Shown here piece after piece: positions 8,164-16,972 of a DNA stretch of 33,920 nt; the first letter of the stretch is position 1; every line of letters starts with the position of its first letter. A model generated the notes under the pieces. That model made no database searches. It was not told where the DNA came from and saw only the letters and a program-made list of their open reading frames with translations. This stretch comes from Blastocatellia bacterium (GTDB lineage Bacteria; Acidobacteriota; Blastocatellia; HR10). A program made the position numbers and the translations under genes. The stretch spans positions 1 through 33,920 of the forward strand of contig DATLZR010000164.1 in NCBI GenBank assembly GCA_035573895.1, read 5' to 3'.

Positions 8164-8188
8164 GGCATTTTCTTCCGCGCGAGGAGCT

Positions 8189-8216
8189 ATATTAGCACAG
8201 GCGGCTGCCGAAGCAA
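8189..8216 (-). promoter_or_regulatory. Putative sigma70-type promoter of the TIG/NHL gene
   Basis: On the minus strand TTGCTT (8216-8211) is separated by 16 nt from TAATAT (8194-8189). Transcription would start about 18 nt before the ATG at 8163. The boxes match the consensus only partly, so this rests mainly on position in a divergent intergenic region. Confidence 0.4.
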
Positions 8217-8247
8217 GTGTCCACAGGCGCTCTCTCCCTGACGCTGC

Positions 8248-8276
8248 TTGCGTTCGTGGGGACAGCTTCCTATAAT
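8248..8276 (+). promoter_or_regulatory. Sigma70-type promoter of dnaB
   Basis: TTGCGT (8248-8253), a 17-nt spacer and a perfect TATAAT (8271-8276). The expected transcription start near 8283 leaves a leader of only about 12 nt before the ATG at 8295. This rules out the longer reading frame that opens at 8217, inside the promoter. Confidence 0.7.
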
Positions 8277-8294
8277 CCCCCGACGAGGCCGAGC

Positions 8295-9647
8295 ATGGCG
8301 CGATCACAAGCTGACATCACCAGCGAGCGCTCTCTTCCGCACGCCGCTCAGACCGAGCGGTCAATCCTGGGCATTCTCCTGCTGGACAACACGGCCATTC
8401 ACCAGGTCCTGGAAATCCTGCGGCGCGACGATTTCTACCTCGATGCCCATCGGCGTATTTTCGATAAGATCGTTCAGCTCTACGAAAAGGGACGGCCCGT
8501 TGATCCCGTCACGCTGCGAGAAGAGCTGGCCCGCTCCGGTGAACTGGAGCAGGTGGGGGGGCCGGCGTATCTGGCCGCTTTGATGGATGGCGTCCCGCAA
8601 CTGCAGAACATCGAGCATTACGCCCGGATCGTCCGCGACAAGGCCATCTTACGAAAGCTCATCTACGCCTCCAATCAAATCATCCACAGTTGTTTCGATC
8701 AGGAGGAGGAACCGGACGTCATCCTGGATCGAGCTGAGCGAGCCCTCTTCGATATCGCCGAGGAGCGGCTCACGTCGGGTTTCGTCTCGGTGGCCGAAGT
8801 CGCCCGCCATCAACTGGAACAGGTGGAGCGGATGGCCGGTCGCCCGCAGATGATCACCGGGGTGCCGACCGGATTCACCGAACTCGATTCTCTCACGTCG
8901 GGCTTGCAGCCCTCGGACATGATCGTCGTCGCCGGACGACCGAGTTCGGGAAAAACGGCCTTCGCCCTCTCCATCGCCCAGAACGTGGCCCGTCGCGGCT
9001 ACTGCGTTGGCATCCTCAGCCTGGAGATGAGCAAGGAACAACTGGTCGCCCGGTTGTTGTGTTCGGAGGCAAAGATCAATCTCCATCGCTTCCGGGGAGG
9101 GTTCCTCAGCCGGGAGGAGTGGGCGCGGCTGGCCGAAGCCCTCAAGACGCTGGCCGAAAGTCACATCTTCATTGACGATACGCCCGGCATCACGACACTG
9201 GAAGCCCGCGCCAAGGCCCGACGCCTCAAACACGAACGGGGGCTGGATCTGCTCATCATTGACTATCTCCAACTGATGTCAGGACGAGGCCGGGTGGAAA
9301 GCCGTCAGCAGGAGGTCTCCCAGATCTCCCGCGACCTCAAAGCGATTGCTAAAGACCTGGGCATTCCCCTGATCGCCGTCTCTCAACTATCGCGGGCTCC
9401 CGAAACCCGCACCGATCATCGCCCGCAACTGAGCGATCTACGGGAATCCGGTTCCATCGAGCAAGATGCTGATGTGGTCATGTTCGTCTACCGCGAAGAA
9501 ATGTATGGCCCGACCGAGGAAAACGCCGGGATCGCCGAGATCATCGTCGGCAAGCAACGCAACGGTCCGACCGATACGATCCGTCTGGCCTTCCTCAAAG
9601 AATTCACCCGATTTGAGAATCTCTGGCACGAACGCACTCCGTTGTGA
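8295..9647 (+). CDS. dnaB: Replicative DNA helicase DnaB
   Basis: Hexameric 5'-3' helicase of the replication fork; 450 residues, the usual length. The N-terminal primase-interacting domain starts with [14 protein letters not shown] and runs to about 150. The RecA-like C-terminal domain has Walker A GRPSSGKT (214-221), the SLEMSKEQL segment, Walker [11 protein letters not shown] (319-328) and the DnaB signature [10 protein letters not shown] with [16 protein letters not shown]. The start at 8295 is fixed by the promoter just upstream; GAGG 6 nt before the ATG serves as ribosome binding site. No intein is present. A DnaC/DnaI-like loader is encoded 6 kb away on the same strand, its likely partner. 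Confidence 0.96.
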   Translation: MARSQADITSERSLPHAAQTERSILGILLLDNTAIHQVLEILRRDDFYLDAHRRIFDKIVQLYEKGRPVDPVTLREELARSGELEQVGGPAYLAALMDGVPQLQNIEHYARIVRDKAILRKLIYASNQIIHSCFDQEEEPDVILDRAERALFDIAEERLTSGFVSVAEVARHQLEQVERMAGRPQMITGVPTGFTELDSLTSGLQPSDMIVVAGRPSSGKTAFALSIAQNVARRGYCVGILSLEMSKEQLVARLLCSEAKINLHRFRGGFLSREEWARLAEALKTLAESHIFIDDTPGITTLEARAKARRLKHERGLDLLIIDYLQLMSGRGRVESRQQEVSQISRDLKAIAKDLGIPLIAVSQLSRAPETRTDHRPQLSDLRESGSIEQDADVVMFVYREEMYGPTEENAGIAEIIVGKQRNGPTDTIRLAFLKEFTRFENLWHERTPL

Positions 9648-9777
9648 ACTCCTCTGTGAATGAACGCTCGAGGTCGAGGGCCTGGTTGAAAAGGCGCGGC
9701 AGGCGATTCGCAGGAGCTGAAGGATCCGAGCGAACCCTGTTGATCTGCACTCCATCCCAAGCAGCCTGTTCAAGGGG

Positions 9778-9807
9778 TTGACTCCAGGCCATCGGGATCG
9801 GTAGATT
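9778..9807 (+). promoter_or_regulatory. Possible promoter of the glycosyltransferase gene
   Basis: TTGACT (9778-9783), an 18-nt spacer and TAGATT (9802-9807), about 67 nt before the ATG at 9875. The -35 is good and the -10 mediocre. The rest of the 227-nt gap after dnaB shows no clear terminator. Confidence 0.35.
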
Positions 9808-9874
9808 GACCCTGCTTCTGCGCTTCATCCGATGAGCCCGTCCGGGAGAGAATCCAGCGGGAGTCGGTCGAGAA

Positions 9875-10843
9875 ATGGGCGAGAGTTCCTGGCACCGAAT
9901 CCTGATCCTCCACGGTGGAGCTATCGGCGATCTCGTGCTGGCGTTGCCGGCCATCGCGGCCGTACGACGAAGCGCTCCCCGGGCCACGATCGAGTTGCTC
10001 GGACACCCGGCCCTGCATCCCCTGCTCGAAGGGCGCGGTCTGATTGATCGCGGTGATGTTCTGGACTCGCTTCCACTTCATCACCTCTTCAACGGAGAAA
10101 TGCCCGAGAGCCTTCGGGAGCGGTTGACCTCCTTCGATTTGATCATCTCCTGGTTCGGGGCCGGAAACGACACCTATCGGCAAATGCTGAGCCGGTTGCC
10201 GGTTCGTACGCTCGTGGCTCGATCTATCCCTCCCGCTGAGGGCCGAGTCCACGCTGTTGATCATCTCCTCCAGACATTAGAGCCGCTCGGCATCACGACC
10301 GAGGAGCGAACGCCTCGACTTGCGCTCACGGAATCGGAACGCCAGATGGCAGACCGGCTTCTGGATCGTATGGGAGTTGATCGTGGGCCACTCGTTGCGC
10401 TTCATCCGGGCAGCGGAAGTCCGCGAAAATGCTGGCCCGCCGAACGCTTCGCGGCGCTCGTGCTCGCTTTGCTCGAACGCGAGATGATCGTCGTGGTCAT
10501 CGAAGGGCCGGCGGATGAACACGCCGTCGAAGAGGTTTTCTTCTGGACGGCGAAGCGCGGCGGTCCTCACGCCGGGAATCGTCTCGTTCGCCTCCGACAG
10601 GTCTCGTTGCGGGAGGTCGCAGCAATTCTCGACCGTTCGGTCGCCTACGTCGGGAACGATTCGGGGATCACCCACCTTGCCGCCGCCGTAGGTGCGCCCA
10701 CGCTGGCCATCTTCACCGTGACCGATCCGCGCGTGTGGGGCCCACGAGGCACCGTGGTGATTCTCGAAGGACTCCCGTCGGTTGATGCGGTCCTGGCGGA
10801 ACTCGACGCTCACCTGCTCGCTGCCTCGGCCGTGAGGCCGTGA
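9875..10843 (+). CDS. Glycosyltransferase family 9 (heptosyltransferase-like)
   Basis: 322 residues with the GT-B fold of LPS heptosyltransferases, which transfer ADP-heptose to the inner core at the cytoplasmic face of the inner membrane. Visible are the N-terminal ILILHGGAIGDLVLALPAI (Gly18-Asp19), the nucleotide-sugar motif HPGSGSPRKCWP (177-188) and YVGNDSGITHLAAAVG (258-273), followed by a typical TDPRVWGP. The length is slightly shorter than E. coli WaaC/WaaF but normal for the family. This supports an outer membrane with a glycolipid; the exact acceptor is unknown. It is followed after 36 nt by the secreted-protein gene, possibly co-transcribed. A GGGAG about 11 nt upstream may be the ribosome binding site. 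Confidence 0.88.
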   Translation: MGESSWHRILILHGGAIGDLVLALPAIAAVRRSAPRATIELLGHPALHPLLEGRGLIDRGDVLDSLPLHHLFNGEMPESLRERLTSFDLIISWFGAGNDTYRQMLSRLPVRTLVARSIPPAEGRVHAVDHLLQTLEPLGITTEERTPRLALTESERQMADRLLDRMGVDRGPLVALHPGSGSPRKCWPAERFAALVLALLEREMIVVVIEGPADEHAVEEVFFWTAKRGGPHAGNRLVRLRQVSLREVAAILDRSVAYVGNDSGITHLAAAVGAPTLAIFTVTDPRVWGPRGTVVILEGLPSVDAVLAELDAHLLAASAVRP

Positions 10844-10879
10844 GTTTTCTCCTGGAAACATGATTCCGGGGAAGCAGCT

Positions 10880-12250
10880 ATGAGAAAAATCTGGAGTGTT
10901 GTCATCGCCCTCACGGTGTTGTCCGCTACAGCGTCTGCCCAGGGTTTTCGCACGGTGGCCGTTTACAACGTCCTGGATGCGGGCAACGATAACACCGGCG
11001 GGATCACCCGGAATAATGCCACCAGCGGAAATCTCGGCGCTACGACCGGGCAGGAACGCACTCTCGCTGTCCGTCCGGGCGAGCCGATCATCGTCTACAT
11101 CGCACGCGGAGCAGTTCAGACGGGAGACGGACGGGCGGGTGGAGAGATTGGCTTGGCGGCGATCCTGCTTCAATCGAAAAGCGATGGTGACTTCAACCCT
11201 CGAACAATGCCCGATCTGCCGTTGAACTACATTGACACGGGGTTGATCGTCTCGGGTGGATCACCGGCGCCGTTTTCCTTCATTCATGCTGTGTTCTACG
11301 AGCCGGTGCTCGACAAAGTGTGGGTGCTCGATCGCAGTTCGGCGACGCCGCGCGTCTGGTATTTTGATGGGGGATCGGTCGGCGGCGCTCCCGCCGGTGG
11401 GGATGTGGCCCGGACGGCAGTCGCCCGGAATATCGTCTCGCCGTTTGTGGCCGACAATGCGAGCGGCCTGGGCGGTCAGGGATACGCTCTGGCCGTCCGC
11501 GTTAATCCGCACAATCGAGACGACATCACGGTCGCCCTGGGGATGGGGACACATCTGGAAGTGTGGCAGAGTCGGAGCGGTCTCGCCGGCCCGTGGACGC
11601 TGCGATTTGAAAGCAGCAACGATCCCGATGGAGATGGCTCGCTGCCCCCGTTCGGTTCCAGTTCCGTTCGTGATGTCGCCTTCGACGAGCAGGGCGACAT
11701 CTGGGTTACACACCAGCAGTCGGGCCTGCACAATTACCTCCATCGTTACGACGGCGAGAGTCTCGGTCGTGGTATCCTGGCTCGTGAGACTTTTGATTTC
11801 GAGGCTCCATCCTTCATCTCCTCGCCGAGCGCATTTGCCGGAGGGTTCAACGCGATTCGATTCTACCGCGCCGGCGAGACGATTTTTCTCTGGGCGGTGA
11901 ATCGAGGCAGCGATGGTGCCCGCATCACCGTCGTGCGCTACCGGCGTCAGGGCGAGCGCGGTCGGTACAGTTTCACCGCAGTTGACGGCTTCGGCAGTGG
12001 AGTCGTCACCGGAACCGATCAAGATGCCACGTTGGCCACTCTTCGGCTGAAAGGGTCAGCCACCGAGACGCAGCCGGGCGCCCCCGCGCCCAACGGGTTT
12101 CTCTACCTCTCGCTGCCCTACGCGGCCACGGGGGATTTGACGCTCACGGCCGATGAGTTATACCTCAACGGGTTCGTCGTAGACGCGACGAAGAATCAAA
12201 CGCTCCCGACATCCGGCATTATTCGCGTGAGCTTTCCCCCGCCCCGGTGA
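10880..12250 (+). CDS. Secreted protein of unknown function, beta-rich
   Basis: I do not recognise a named family in this 456-residue protein. It has a clear Sec signal peptide: MRK, a hydrophobic core about 5-16, and a likely cleavage after ATASA-Q near 21. The mature part is Gly/Asp/Ser-rich and beta-strand-like, with propeller-like phrases such as KVWVLDRSSATPRVWYFDG, DVAFDEQGDIWVTHQQSG and FLYLSLPYAATGDLTLTADELYLNG. Two near-repeats of 'aromatic-DG-[GE]-S' occur (WYFDGGSVGG, HRYDGESLGR). No Cys residues, anchoring motif or catalytic signature were seen. It most likely resides in the periplasm or outside the cell. The ATG at 10880 has a modest GGGGAAG upstream. Its neighbour, a glycosyltransferase, gives no firm hint of function. 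Confidence 0.7.
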   Translation: MRKIWSVVIALTVLSATASAQGFRTVAVYNVLDAGNDNTGGITRNNATSGNLGATTGQERTLAVRPGEPIIVYIARGAVQTGDGRAGGEIGLAAILLQSKSDGDFNPRTMPDLPLNYIDTGLIVSGGSPAPFSFIHAVFYEPVLDKVWVLDRSSATPRVWYFDGGSVGGAPAGGDVARTAVARNIVSPFVADNASGLGGQGYALAVRVNPHNRDDITVALGMGTHLEVWQSRSGLAGPWTLRFESSNDPDGDGSLPPFGSSSVRDVAFDEQGDIWVTHQQSGLHNYLHRYDGESLGRGILARETFDFEAPSFISSPSAFAGGFNAIRFYRAGETIFLWAVNRGSDGARITVVRYRRQGERGRYSFTAVDGFGSGVVTGTDQDATLATLRLKGSATETQPGAPAPNGFLYLSLPYAATGDLTLTADELYLNGFVVDATKNQTLPTSGIIRVSFPPPR

Positions 12251-12450
12251 AGGGAAAGAGGCGCTCGTCGGGAGCAATGACCAAAATCTCCTCCCCGGGC
12301 AAAGCCGACGTTTGCGGCAGACCGCTCGCTTTCAATCAACACCCGGAGGGCTCCCCTCGATTTCGATCCTCCGCCATCTTCAAGGAAGAAACTCCCCGGG
12401 TTGCTCCGTGGCGCGACCGGCAGCGGATCCCTGGCAATGATGTCACTCTG

Positions 12451-12912
12451 CTACGGGACGAGATCGGGAGGGACGATCCAGGCGAGGCTCCACTGATCGT
12501 GCTCCCGCTCCAGACAAACGATCCCGCCCATTCGAAATCGCACAAGCGGACGGTCTGGCTCACCAACGAGGAGGAGACTCGCCAGCCGACTGAGGAAAGG
12601 AAGATGACCCACGAGCATCAGCGGCTCTGTTTCCTGGCGCAGGGCTGTTGCTAGGGGAAAGACATCATCATGGGGAGCCAGCCCGGTCATGACAATTGTA
12701 CCCGCAGGGGGTTTCAGATAGTTTGCCAGAATCGTGGCCGTTTGTTCGGCGCGCCGTTTCCCGCTATGGCGAATCTGGCTGACGCGAAGACCAGCGCGAG
12801 AGGCCCAGGCCGCGATGCGTTCAACATCTTTTTGGCCGCGCTCGGTGAGCGACCGTTCGGGATCCTCCGCCTCGCTCCTGGCTTCGCCATGTTGCACGAG
12901 ATACAACTCCAT
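12451..12912 (-). CDS. sixA: SixA-like phosphohistidine phosphatase
   Basis: 153 residues, the usual length of SixA, a small histidine-phosphatase-superfamily enzyme that removes phosphate from histidine-phosphotransfer domains. The N-terminal motif reads LVQHGEA (5-11) rather than RHGEA. The catalytic His8 is kept but the preceding Arg is Gln, a variant I recall in other SixA-like proteins. The other hallmarks are present: DPERSLTERGQKDV, HSGKRRAEQTA, and the second His in LMLVGHLPFLSRLASLL. The gene is convergent with the secreted-protein gene, with 200 nt of non-coding sequence between the stops, and lies 169 nt downstream of the EF-G-like gene. A perfect TTGACA lies upstream but lacks a credible -10. 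Confidence 0.85.
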   Translation of the reverse strand: MELYLVQHGEARSEAEDPERSLTERGQKDVERIAAWASRAGLRVSQIRHSGKRRAEQTATILANYLKPPAGTIVMTGLAPHDDVFPLATALRQETEPLMLVGHLPFLSRLASLLLVGEPDRPLVRFRMGGIVCLEREHDQWSLAWIVPPDLVP

Positions 12913-13081
12913 AGGAATTTGGTTACCCCTCTCAAGGCAGTCCTGTCAACATTGCCTGGCGGCAGATCACCACGGTGGGTGGCTGCCGGCGATTAGACAC
13001 TGCGCGGAACCGCAACTCACCGGGCCGTGCGAATAAGCAGTACTCGCTCCCCTTTCCTGCGAGCAGCCGAGCGACACCCGT

Positions 13082-15187
13082 TTATTCTTCTTCGGCTTTG
13101 ACCCGGCCTTCGGCGCGCGCCTCCGCGATCAATTTTTGCGCGATGTGCGGGGGCACCTCATCGTAGTGAGAAAGTTCCATCGTGTAACTGGCCCGTGCGC
13201 CGGTGATGGAGTTGAGCGTGGATTGATAGGTGAGCATTTCGGCCAGCGGCACCTGAGCCTTGATGACCTGTTGTTTGCCGCGCGCATCCATGCCGAGAAT
13301 GCGCCCCCGCCGGGAATTCAGGTCACCGATGATGTCCCCGGCGAATTCCTGCGGCGCCACCACCTCCACGTTCATGATGGGTTCGAGAAGGACGGGATTG
13401 GCTTTCTCCATCGCCTGACGGAAGGCTTTGATCCCCGCCAGCTTGAACGAGAGTTCGTCGGAGTCAACCGGATGGGTTTGGCCATCAATCAATTCGACGC
13501 GGAAATCCACCACGGGGTAGCCGGCCAGTGGACCGTTGGCTGCCGCTTCGAGAATGCCTTTTTCGACGGCGGGCCGGAATTGCTGGGGGATGACGCCGCC
13601 GAAGATTTTGTCCACGAACTCAAAGCCGCCTCCACGGGGCAGCGGCTCAAAGATGCAGGTGCAATCGCCGAATTGACCGCGTCCGCCGGTCTGCTTCTTG
13701 TGTCGGCCTCGCGCTTCGACGCGATTTTTGAACGTCTCCCGATAGGGAACCTTCGGCAGTTTCAGCGTCACGTCCACGCCGTAGCGTTTCTTGAGCCGGG
13801 CCACCGTCGTCTCAATGTGAAGCTGGCCAGTCCCCGACAGCAAGAAATCCTTCGTCTGAGGATCACGCTCGAAGGTGAGCGCCAGGTCCTCTTCGAGCAT
13901 CTTGTGCAGAGCGGCCGAGAGCTTATCTTCGTCGGCCCGCGACTTGGGTTCGATGGCAAACGCGATGGCCGGTCGAGGAAACGTCACCGGCTCGAAAACG
14001 ATCTGGTGAGCTTTATCGGTCAGAGTATCGCCCGTGTGCGTGTCCCGGAGTTTGGTCACGGCACCGATGTCTCCCGCGTGAAGCTCCGGCACTTTTTCCA
14101 GCTGCTTGCCCTGAACCACGTGAACCGGCCCGAGCCGTTCTTGAACTCCCCGCGTCACATTGAAGGCCGTCATATCGGATTTGATGATGCCGGAATAGAC
14201 TTTGAACAACGTGATGCGTCCGGCGAAGGGATCAGCAATGGTCTTGAAGACAAAGGCAGCATAGGGAGCATCATCGGTGATCAACCGTTCCACCACCGGA
14301 GCATCGGGTCCCACCCCTTCGCGTCCTCGAACGATGCGCCTGTCAACCGGAGCGGGAGCGAATTCCACGAGGGCATCCAGCAGCGGCGGAATGCCATAAA
14401 CGGAGAGAGCCGACGCCGCGAAAACCGGGACCAATTGTTTCTCTCGCACGGCGGTCTTGATTCCGGCGATCAATTCCTCATCGCTCAGAGTTCCTTCGGC
14501 GAAGAACTTCTCCATCAGCTCGTCGGAGCTTTCCGCCACCATCTCGACGATGGCCTCGCGTGCTTTCTCGACGTCCTCCTTCAAGTTTTCGGGCACTGGG
14601 ATTTCAGTCGCCGTGCCGCTGCCATCGGCGGCAAAACGGTAGGCGCGCCGGGTGATGACGTCAACCAGCCCGCTGAACTCGCGCTCCTGACCAATGGGCA
14701 GGTGGAACGGAAGAATGCCGCGACCGAAGGTGCTGCTGCACGAGGCCACAGCCGCCGCGAAATCGGCCCGTTCGCGGTCGAGTTTGTTAATGACGATGAG
14801 CCGGGGGACATCGAACTCCTCGGCGTAACTCCAGGCCTTTTCCGTCTGCACCTGGACCCCCTCGACGGCATCCACCACGACCAGAGCCGCATCAGCCACG
14901 CACAGGGCCGAGCGGGCATCGTGAATGAATGCCTGGTAGCCCGGCGTGTCCAGGAGATTAATCTTCGTCCCCTTCCACTCCAGATGGGCCAGGGCCGTGT
15001 GGATGGTGATCTTGCGCTCGATCTCATCCTCGTCGTAATCGGTGACCGTCGTCCCCTCGTCCACCCGTCCCAGGCGCGGAGTGGCTCCCGCGACGAAAAG
15101 CATGGCGGAGACAAGCGATGTCTTTCCCGCATCTCCGTGACCAACAACGGCGATATTTCTGATGTCTTTCCCCAGGTAGGTTTTCAT
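13082..15187 (-). CDS. Elongation factor G-like GTPase (EF-G paralogue)
   Basis: 701 residues from the chosen start, with the five-domain layout of EF-G. G1 reads GHGDAGKT (16-23) instead of the canonical GHIDAGKT, G3 is DTPGYQAF (80-87) instead of DTPGHVDF, and G4 is NKLD (134-137). Domain IV has LIDGQTHPVDSDELSFKLAG and domain V ends normally before a Lys/Glu-rich tail. These substitutions mark the 'EF-G-like' paralogue group rather than the housekeeping translocase; its role is unsettled. The ATG at 15187 has GGAGG 8 nt upstream and is preferred over an ATG at 15211 without a ribosome binding site. It stands alone, without rpsL, rpsG or tuf, which fits a paralogue. Confidence 0.88.
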   Translation of the reverse strand: MKTYLGKDIRNIAVVGHGDAGKTSLVSAMLFVAGATPRLGRVDEGTTVTDYDEDEIERKITIHTALAHLEWKGTKINLLDTPGYQAFIHDARSALCVADAALVVVDAVEGVQVQTEKAWSYAEEFDVPRLIVINKLDRERADFAAAVASCSSTFGRGILPFHLPIGQEREFSGLVDVITRRAYRFAADGSGTATEIPVPENLKEDVEKAREAIVEMVAESSDELMEKFFAEGTLSDEELIAGIKTAVREKQLVPVFAASALSVYGIPPLLDALVEFAPAPVDRRIVRGREGVGPDAPVVERLITDDAPYAAFVFKTIADPFAGRITLFKVYSGIIKSDMTAFNVTRGVQERLGPVHVVQGKQLEKVPELHAGDIGAVTKLRDTHTGDTLTDKAHQIVFEPVTFPRPAIAFAIEPKSRADEDKLSAALHKMLEEDLALTFERDPQTKDFLLSGTGQLHIETTVARLKKRYGVDVTLKLPKVPYRETFKNRVEARGRHKKQTGGRGQFGDCTCIFEPLPRGGGFEFVDKIFGGVIPQQFRPAVEKGILEAAANGPLAGYPVVDFRVELIDGQTHPVDSDELSFKLAGIKAFRQAMEKANPVLLEPIMNVEVVAPQEFAGDIIGDLNSRRGRILGMDARGKQQVIKAQVPLAEMLTYQSTLNSITGARASYTMELSHYDEVPPHIAQKLIAEARAEGRVKAEEE

Positions 15188-15333
15188 CAGCAGATCCTCC
15201 GACGATGACATCGCGCCGGCAGCCCACCGACGGGGGCATGCCGCTTCGTCTCATCGTTTCCGGGCCTGGCCGGCAGCCTGAAAAACTGTCTCTTACTATA
15301 CCCCCGACGGGCGCGCAAGGCTCAAATTTAACA

Positions 15334-15361
15334 CACTTCCGCTCGAGCGCAAGCGGAAGTG
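15334..15361. repeat. Perfect 10-bp inverted repeat, 8-nt spacer
   Basis: CACTTCCGCT (15334-15343) and AGCGGAAGTG (15352-15361) are exact reverse complements around an 8-nt spacer. The element sits upstream of the possible TATAGT box of the EF-G-like gene and about 120 nt upstream of the loader promoter. It could be an operator or a transcript hairpin. No T-run follows on either strand, which argues against a terminator. Confidence 0.6.
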
Positions 15362-15479
15362 CCGAAAGCATCGCCGTAAGAGTGGGTGAAATGAAGAGAA
15401 CCGGTTACGGCTCAGGTCGTGCCCTGCAGAGGGGACGACCTCGCCATCCGCTCCCCGTCGCGTGGAGGAAAATTGCTGG

Positions 15480-15508
15480 TTGCAATGGACCTTCGACTTC
15501 CCTATAAT
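15480..15508 (+). promoter_or_regulatory. Sigma70-type promoter of the helicase-loader gene
   Basis: TTGCAA (15480-15485), a 17-nt spacer and a perfect TATAAT (15503-15508). Transcription should start near 15515, about 19 nt before the ATG at 15534. The in-frame ATGs at 15462 and 15507 lie upstream of or inside the promoter and are therefore excluded. Confidence 0.7.
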
Positions 15509-15533
15509 GGTCGTGCTTTTGTTTTCTGGAGCC

Positions 15534-16280
15534 ATGACGATCGCCGTTGACAAAAGTCAGTATCAATCGGTCCTCTGCCCCCACTGCCAGGGCACGGGCT
15601 GGGAGTACGTGGATGAGCGAACGGTGAAACGGTGCCGCTGTCGCACGCAGGATCGGCAGAGGATAATCGAGCGGCTCCTGGAGGCATCGCGGATCCCTCC
15701 GCGATATGCCGAATGTGGATTCCACAACTACGAACCTCAGGGGGCTCCAAATTCCGACGAGAACAACTCCCAGCGCATGGCCTTGCTCATCTGCAATCGG
15801 TTTGTCAAGGAATATCCCAATGTTGATCGGGGATTGCTACTCATCGGCCCCTGCGGCGTGGGCAAGACGCATCTGGCCGTGGCCACCATCCGCGAGCTGA
15901 TTCGCCAGAAACTCGTCCCCTGCCTCTTCTACGATTTTCGCGATCTGCTCAAGGAGATTCAGGACAGCTATAATCCGGTGTCGCAAACGAGCGAACTGCG
16001 GATTCTCCTGCCGGTGTACGAAGCGGAAGTGCTGGTGCTCGATGAGCTGGGGGCCGCCAAGCCCACCGCCTGGGTACAGGATACGATGACGCAGATCATC
16101 AATAACCGCTACAATCAGAAAAAAATCACCATCTTCACCTCCAACTACCTCGATGTCTCCGCCAGCGCCATGGAAGAGACGTTGACCGATCGCGTGGGCG
16201 AACGCTTGCGGTCTCGCCTCTACGAGATGTGCCGCCTCGTCGAGATCAAAGGATCGGATTACCGACAGCGCCGACGATAG
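15534..16280 (+). CDS. DnaC/DnaI/IstB-like AAA+ ATPase, probable helicase loader
   Basis: 248 residues from the promoter-supported ATG. An N-terminal zinc-binding-like segment has CPHC (15-18) and CRC (34-36), as in DnaI-type loaders. The AAA+ domain follows, with Walker A GPCGVGKT (105-112), Walker B LVLDEL (167-172), sensor-1 TSN (202-204) and the [14 protein letters not shown] segment carrying the arginine finger of the DnaC/IstB group. Loaders of this type place the DnaB ring on single-stranded origin DNA. No transposase gene adjoins it, so an IstB role is unlikely. Its only visible partner candidate is dnaB 6 kb upstream. GGAG stands close before the ATG. The stop is at the edge of a palindromic repeat that fills the gap to rdgB. 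Confidence 0.85.
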   Translation: MTIAVDKSQYQSVLCPHCQGTGWEYVDERTVKRCRCRTQDRQRIIERLLEASRIPPRYAECGFHNYEPQGAPNSDENNSQRMALLICNRFVKEYPNVDRGLLLIGPCGVGKTHLAVATIRELIRQKLVPCLFYDFRDLLKEIQDSYNPVSQTSELRILLPVYEAEVLVLDELGAAKPTAWVQDTMTQIINNRYNQKKITIFTSNYLDVSASAMEETLTDRVGERLRSRLYEMCRLVEIKGSDYRQRRR

Positions 16281-16290
16281 CCTACCACTA

Positions 16291-16350
16291 CTGTGGCGCA
16301 GGATTTCCGGCCTGTGATTCGCTCGCTCGCGGCCTGGAAAGGCTAGGCTG
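16291..16350 (+). repeat. Dispersed palindromic repeat, copy 1
   Basis: About 56-60 bp of imperfect palindrome fill the gap between the loader gene and rdgB. Its shared blocks with copy 2 are a CGC-rich start, TTTCC, CCTGTGA, then GCCTGGAAAGGCT, in the same order and on the same strand. If translated it would read the 'CGAGFPACD' phrase known to me from spurious extensions of genes in several phyla. rdgB has no ribosome binding site after it. Confidence 0.7.
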
Positions 16351-16360
16351 TTTTCTTGCA

Positions 16361-16972
16361 ATGGGAAACTCGGTTCCGTCCTCCTTACTCATCGCTACCC
16401 GCAACCGGGGAAAGCTGGCTGAAATCATCGAGCTGTTGGAGGGAGTTCCGCTGACGATCATCGGTTTGGAGGCGTTCCCCCCGTACCCCGAAGTCAGCGA
16501 ATCGGGGCGGACTTTTGAAGAAAATGCCCTGATCAAAGCCCGCTACTACCATGACCGAACGGGATTGCTGACGGTGGCCGACGATTCGGGTCTGATGGTG
16601 GATGCCCTGGGAGGAGAACCGGGCATTCATTCCGCTCGCTATGGGCCGAGCGATGCCGAGCGAATTGCTCGACTCCTGGACGCCTTACGAGACGTTCCGC
16701 CGGAGAGACGCACGGCCCGTTTTGTCTGCGTCGTCGCTCTGGTGGGGCAGGGGATCGAGAAGACGTTTCGGGGCGAAGTGGTCGGTCGCATCCGAACGGT
16801 CCCGGCGGGAAGCGGAGGCTTTGGCTACGATCCCGTGTTTGAGTATCCTCCGCTTGGCAAGACCTTCGCCGAACTCAGCCGGGCGGAGAAATCCGCCGTC
16901 AGCCATCGGGGACGCGCCTTCCGCCTCCTCCGCGAGTTTCTCCTCGGCTTCATTGCAGAGACATCTCGGTAG
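16361..16972 (+). CDS. rdgB: XTP/dITP (non-canonical purine NTP) pyrophosphatase
   Basis: 203 residues from the ATG at 16361, the family's normal length. The enzyme hydrolyses ITP, dITP and XTP to monophosphates and keeps deaminated purines out of nucleic acids. Motifs: LLIATRNRGKLAEI (9-22), TFEENALIKARYY, the metal/base site ADDSGLMVDALGGEPGIHSARY, and GGFGYDPVF near residue 160. The frame is open a further 44 codons upstream, but those codons translate the palindromic repeat and are not part of the protein. The ATG lacks a Shine-Dalgarno, so it may depend on readthrough from the loader gene. The TAG stop (16970-16972) is provided by the second repeat copy. Confidence 0.93.
   Translation: MGNSVPSSLLIATRNRGKLAEIIELLEGVPLTIIGLEAFPPYPEVSESGRTFEENALIKARYYHDRTGLLTVADDSGLMVDALGGEPGIHSARYGPSDAERIARLLDALRDVPPERRTARFVCVVALVGQGIEKTFRGEVVGRIRTVPAGSGGFGYDPVFEYPPLGKTFAELSRAEKSAVSHRGRAFRLLREFLLGFIAETSR

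Larger units (their letters stand above)
15188..15533. other. Divergent intergenic region between EF-G-like and helicase-loader genes
   Basis: This stretch carries no credible gene. It holds a possible minus-strand -10 box TATAGT (15300-15295), a perfect 10-bp inverted repeat (15334-15361) and the plus-strand promoter of the loader gene (15480-15508). If TATAGT is used, the EF-G-like mRNA would have a leader of about 100 nt. Confidence 0.5.

Noticed and set aside
12247-12654. 135-codon plus-strand frame after the secreted-protein gene
   Set aside because: Half of it is antisense to sixA; no ribosome binding site and no recognisable sequence.
12915-12950. Perfect TTGACA upstream of sixA as a promoter
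   Set aside because: At 16-19 nt spacing the -10 positions match the consensus poorly, and the start codon would lie almost at the transcription start.
13136-15208. 690-codon plus-strand frame opposite the EF-G-like gene
   Set aside because: Antisense shadow of a complete GTPase; no recognisable domain or ribosome binding site.
16229-16360. 44-codon N-terminal extension of rdgB
   Set aside because: It overlaps the loader gene and translates the palindromic repeat; the family starts at the MGNSVPSSLLIATRN segment.
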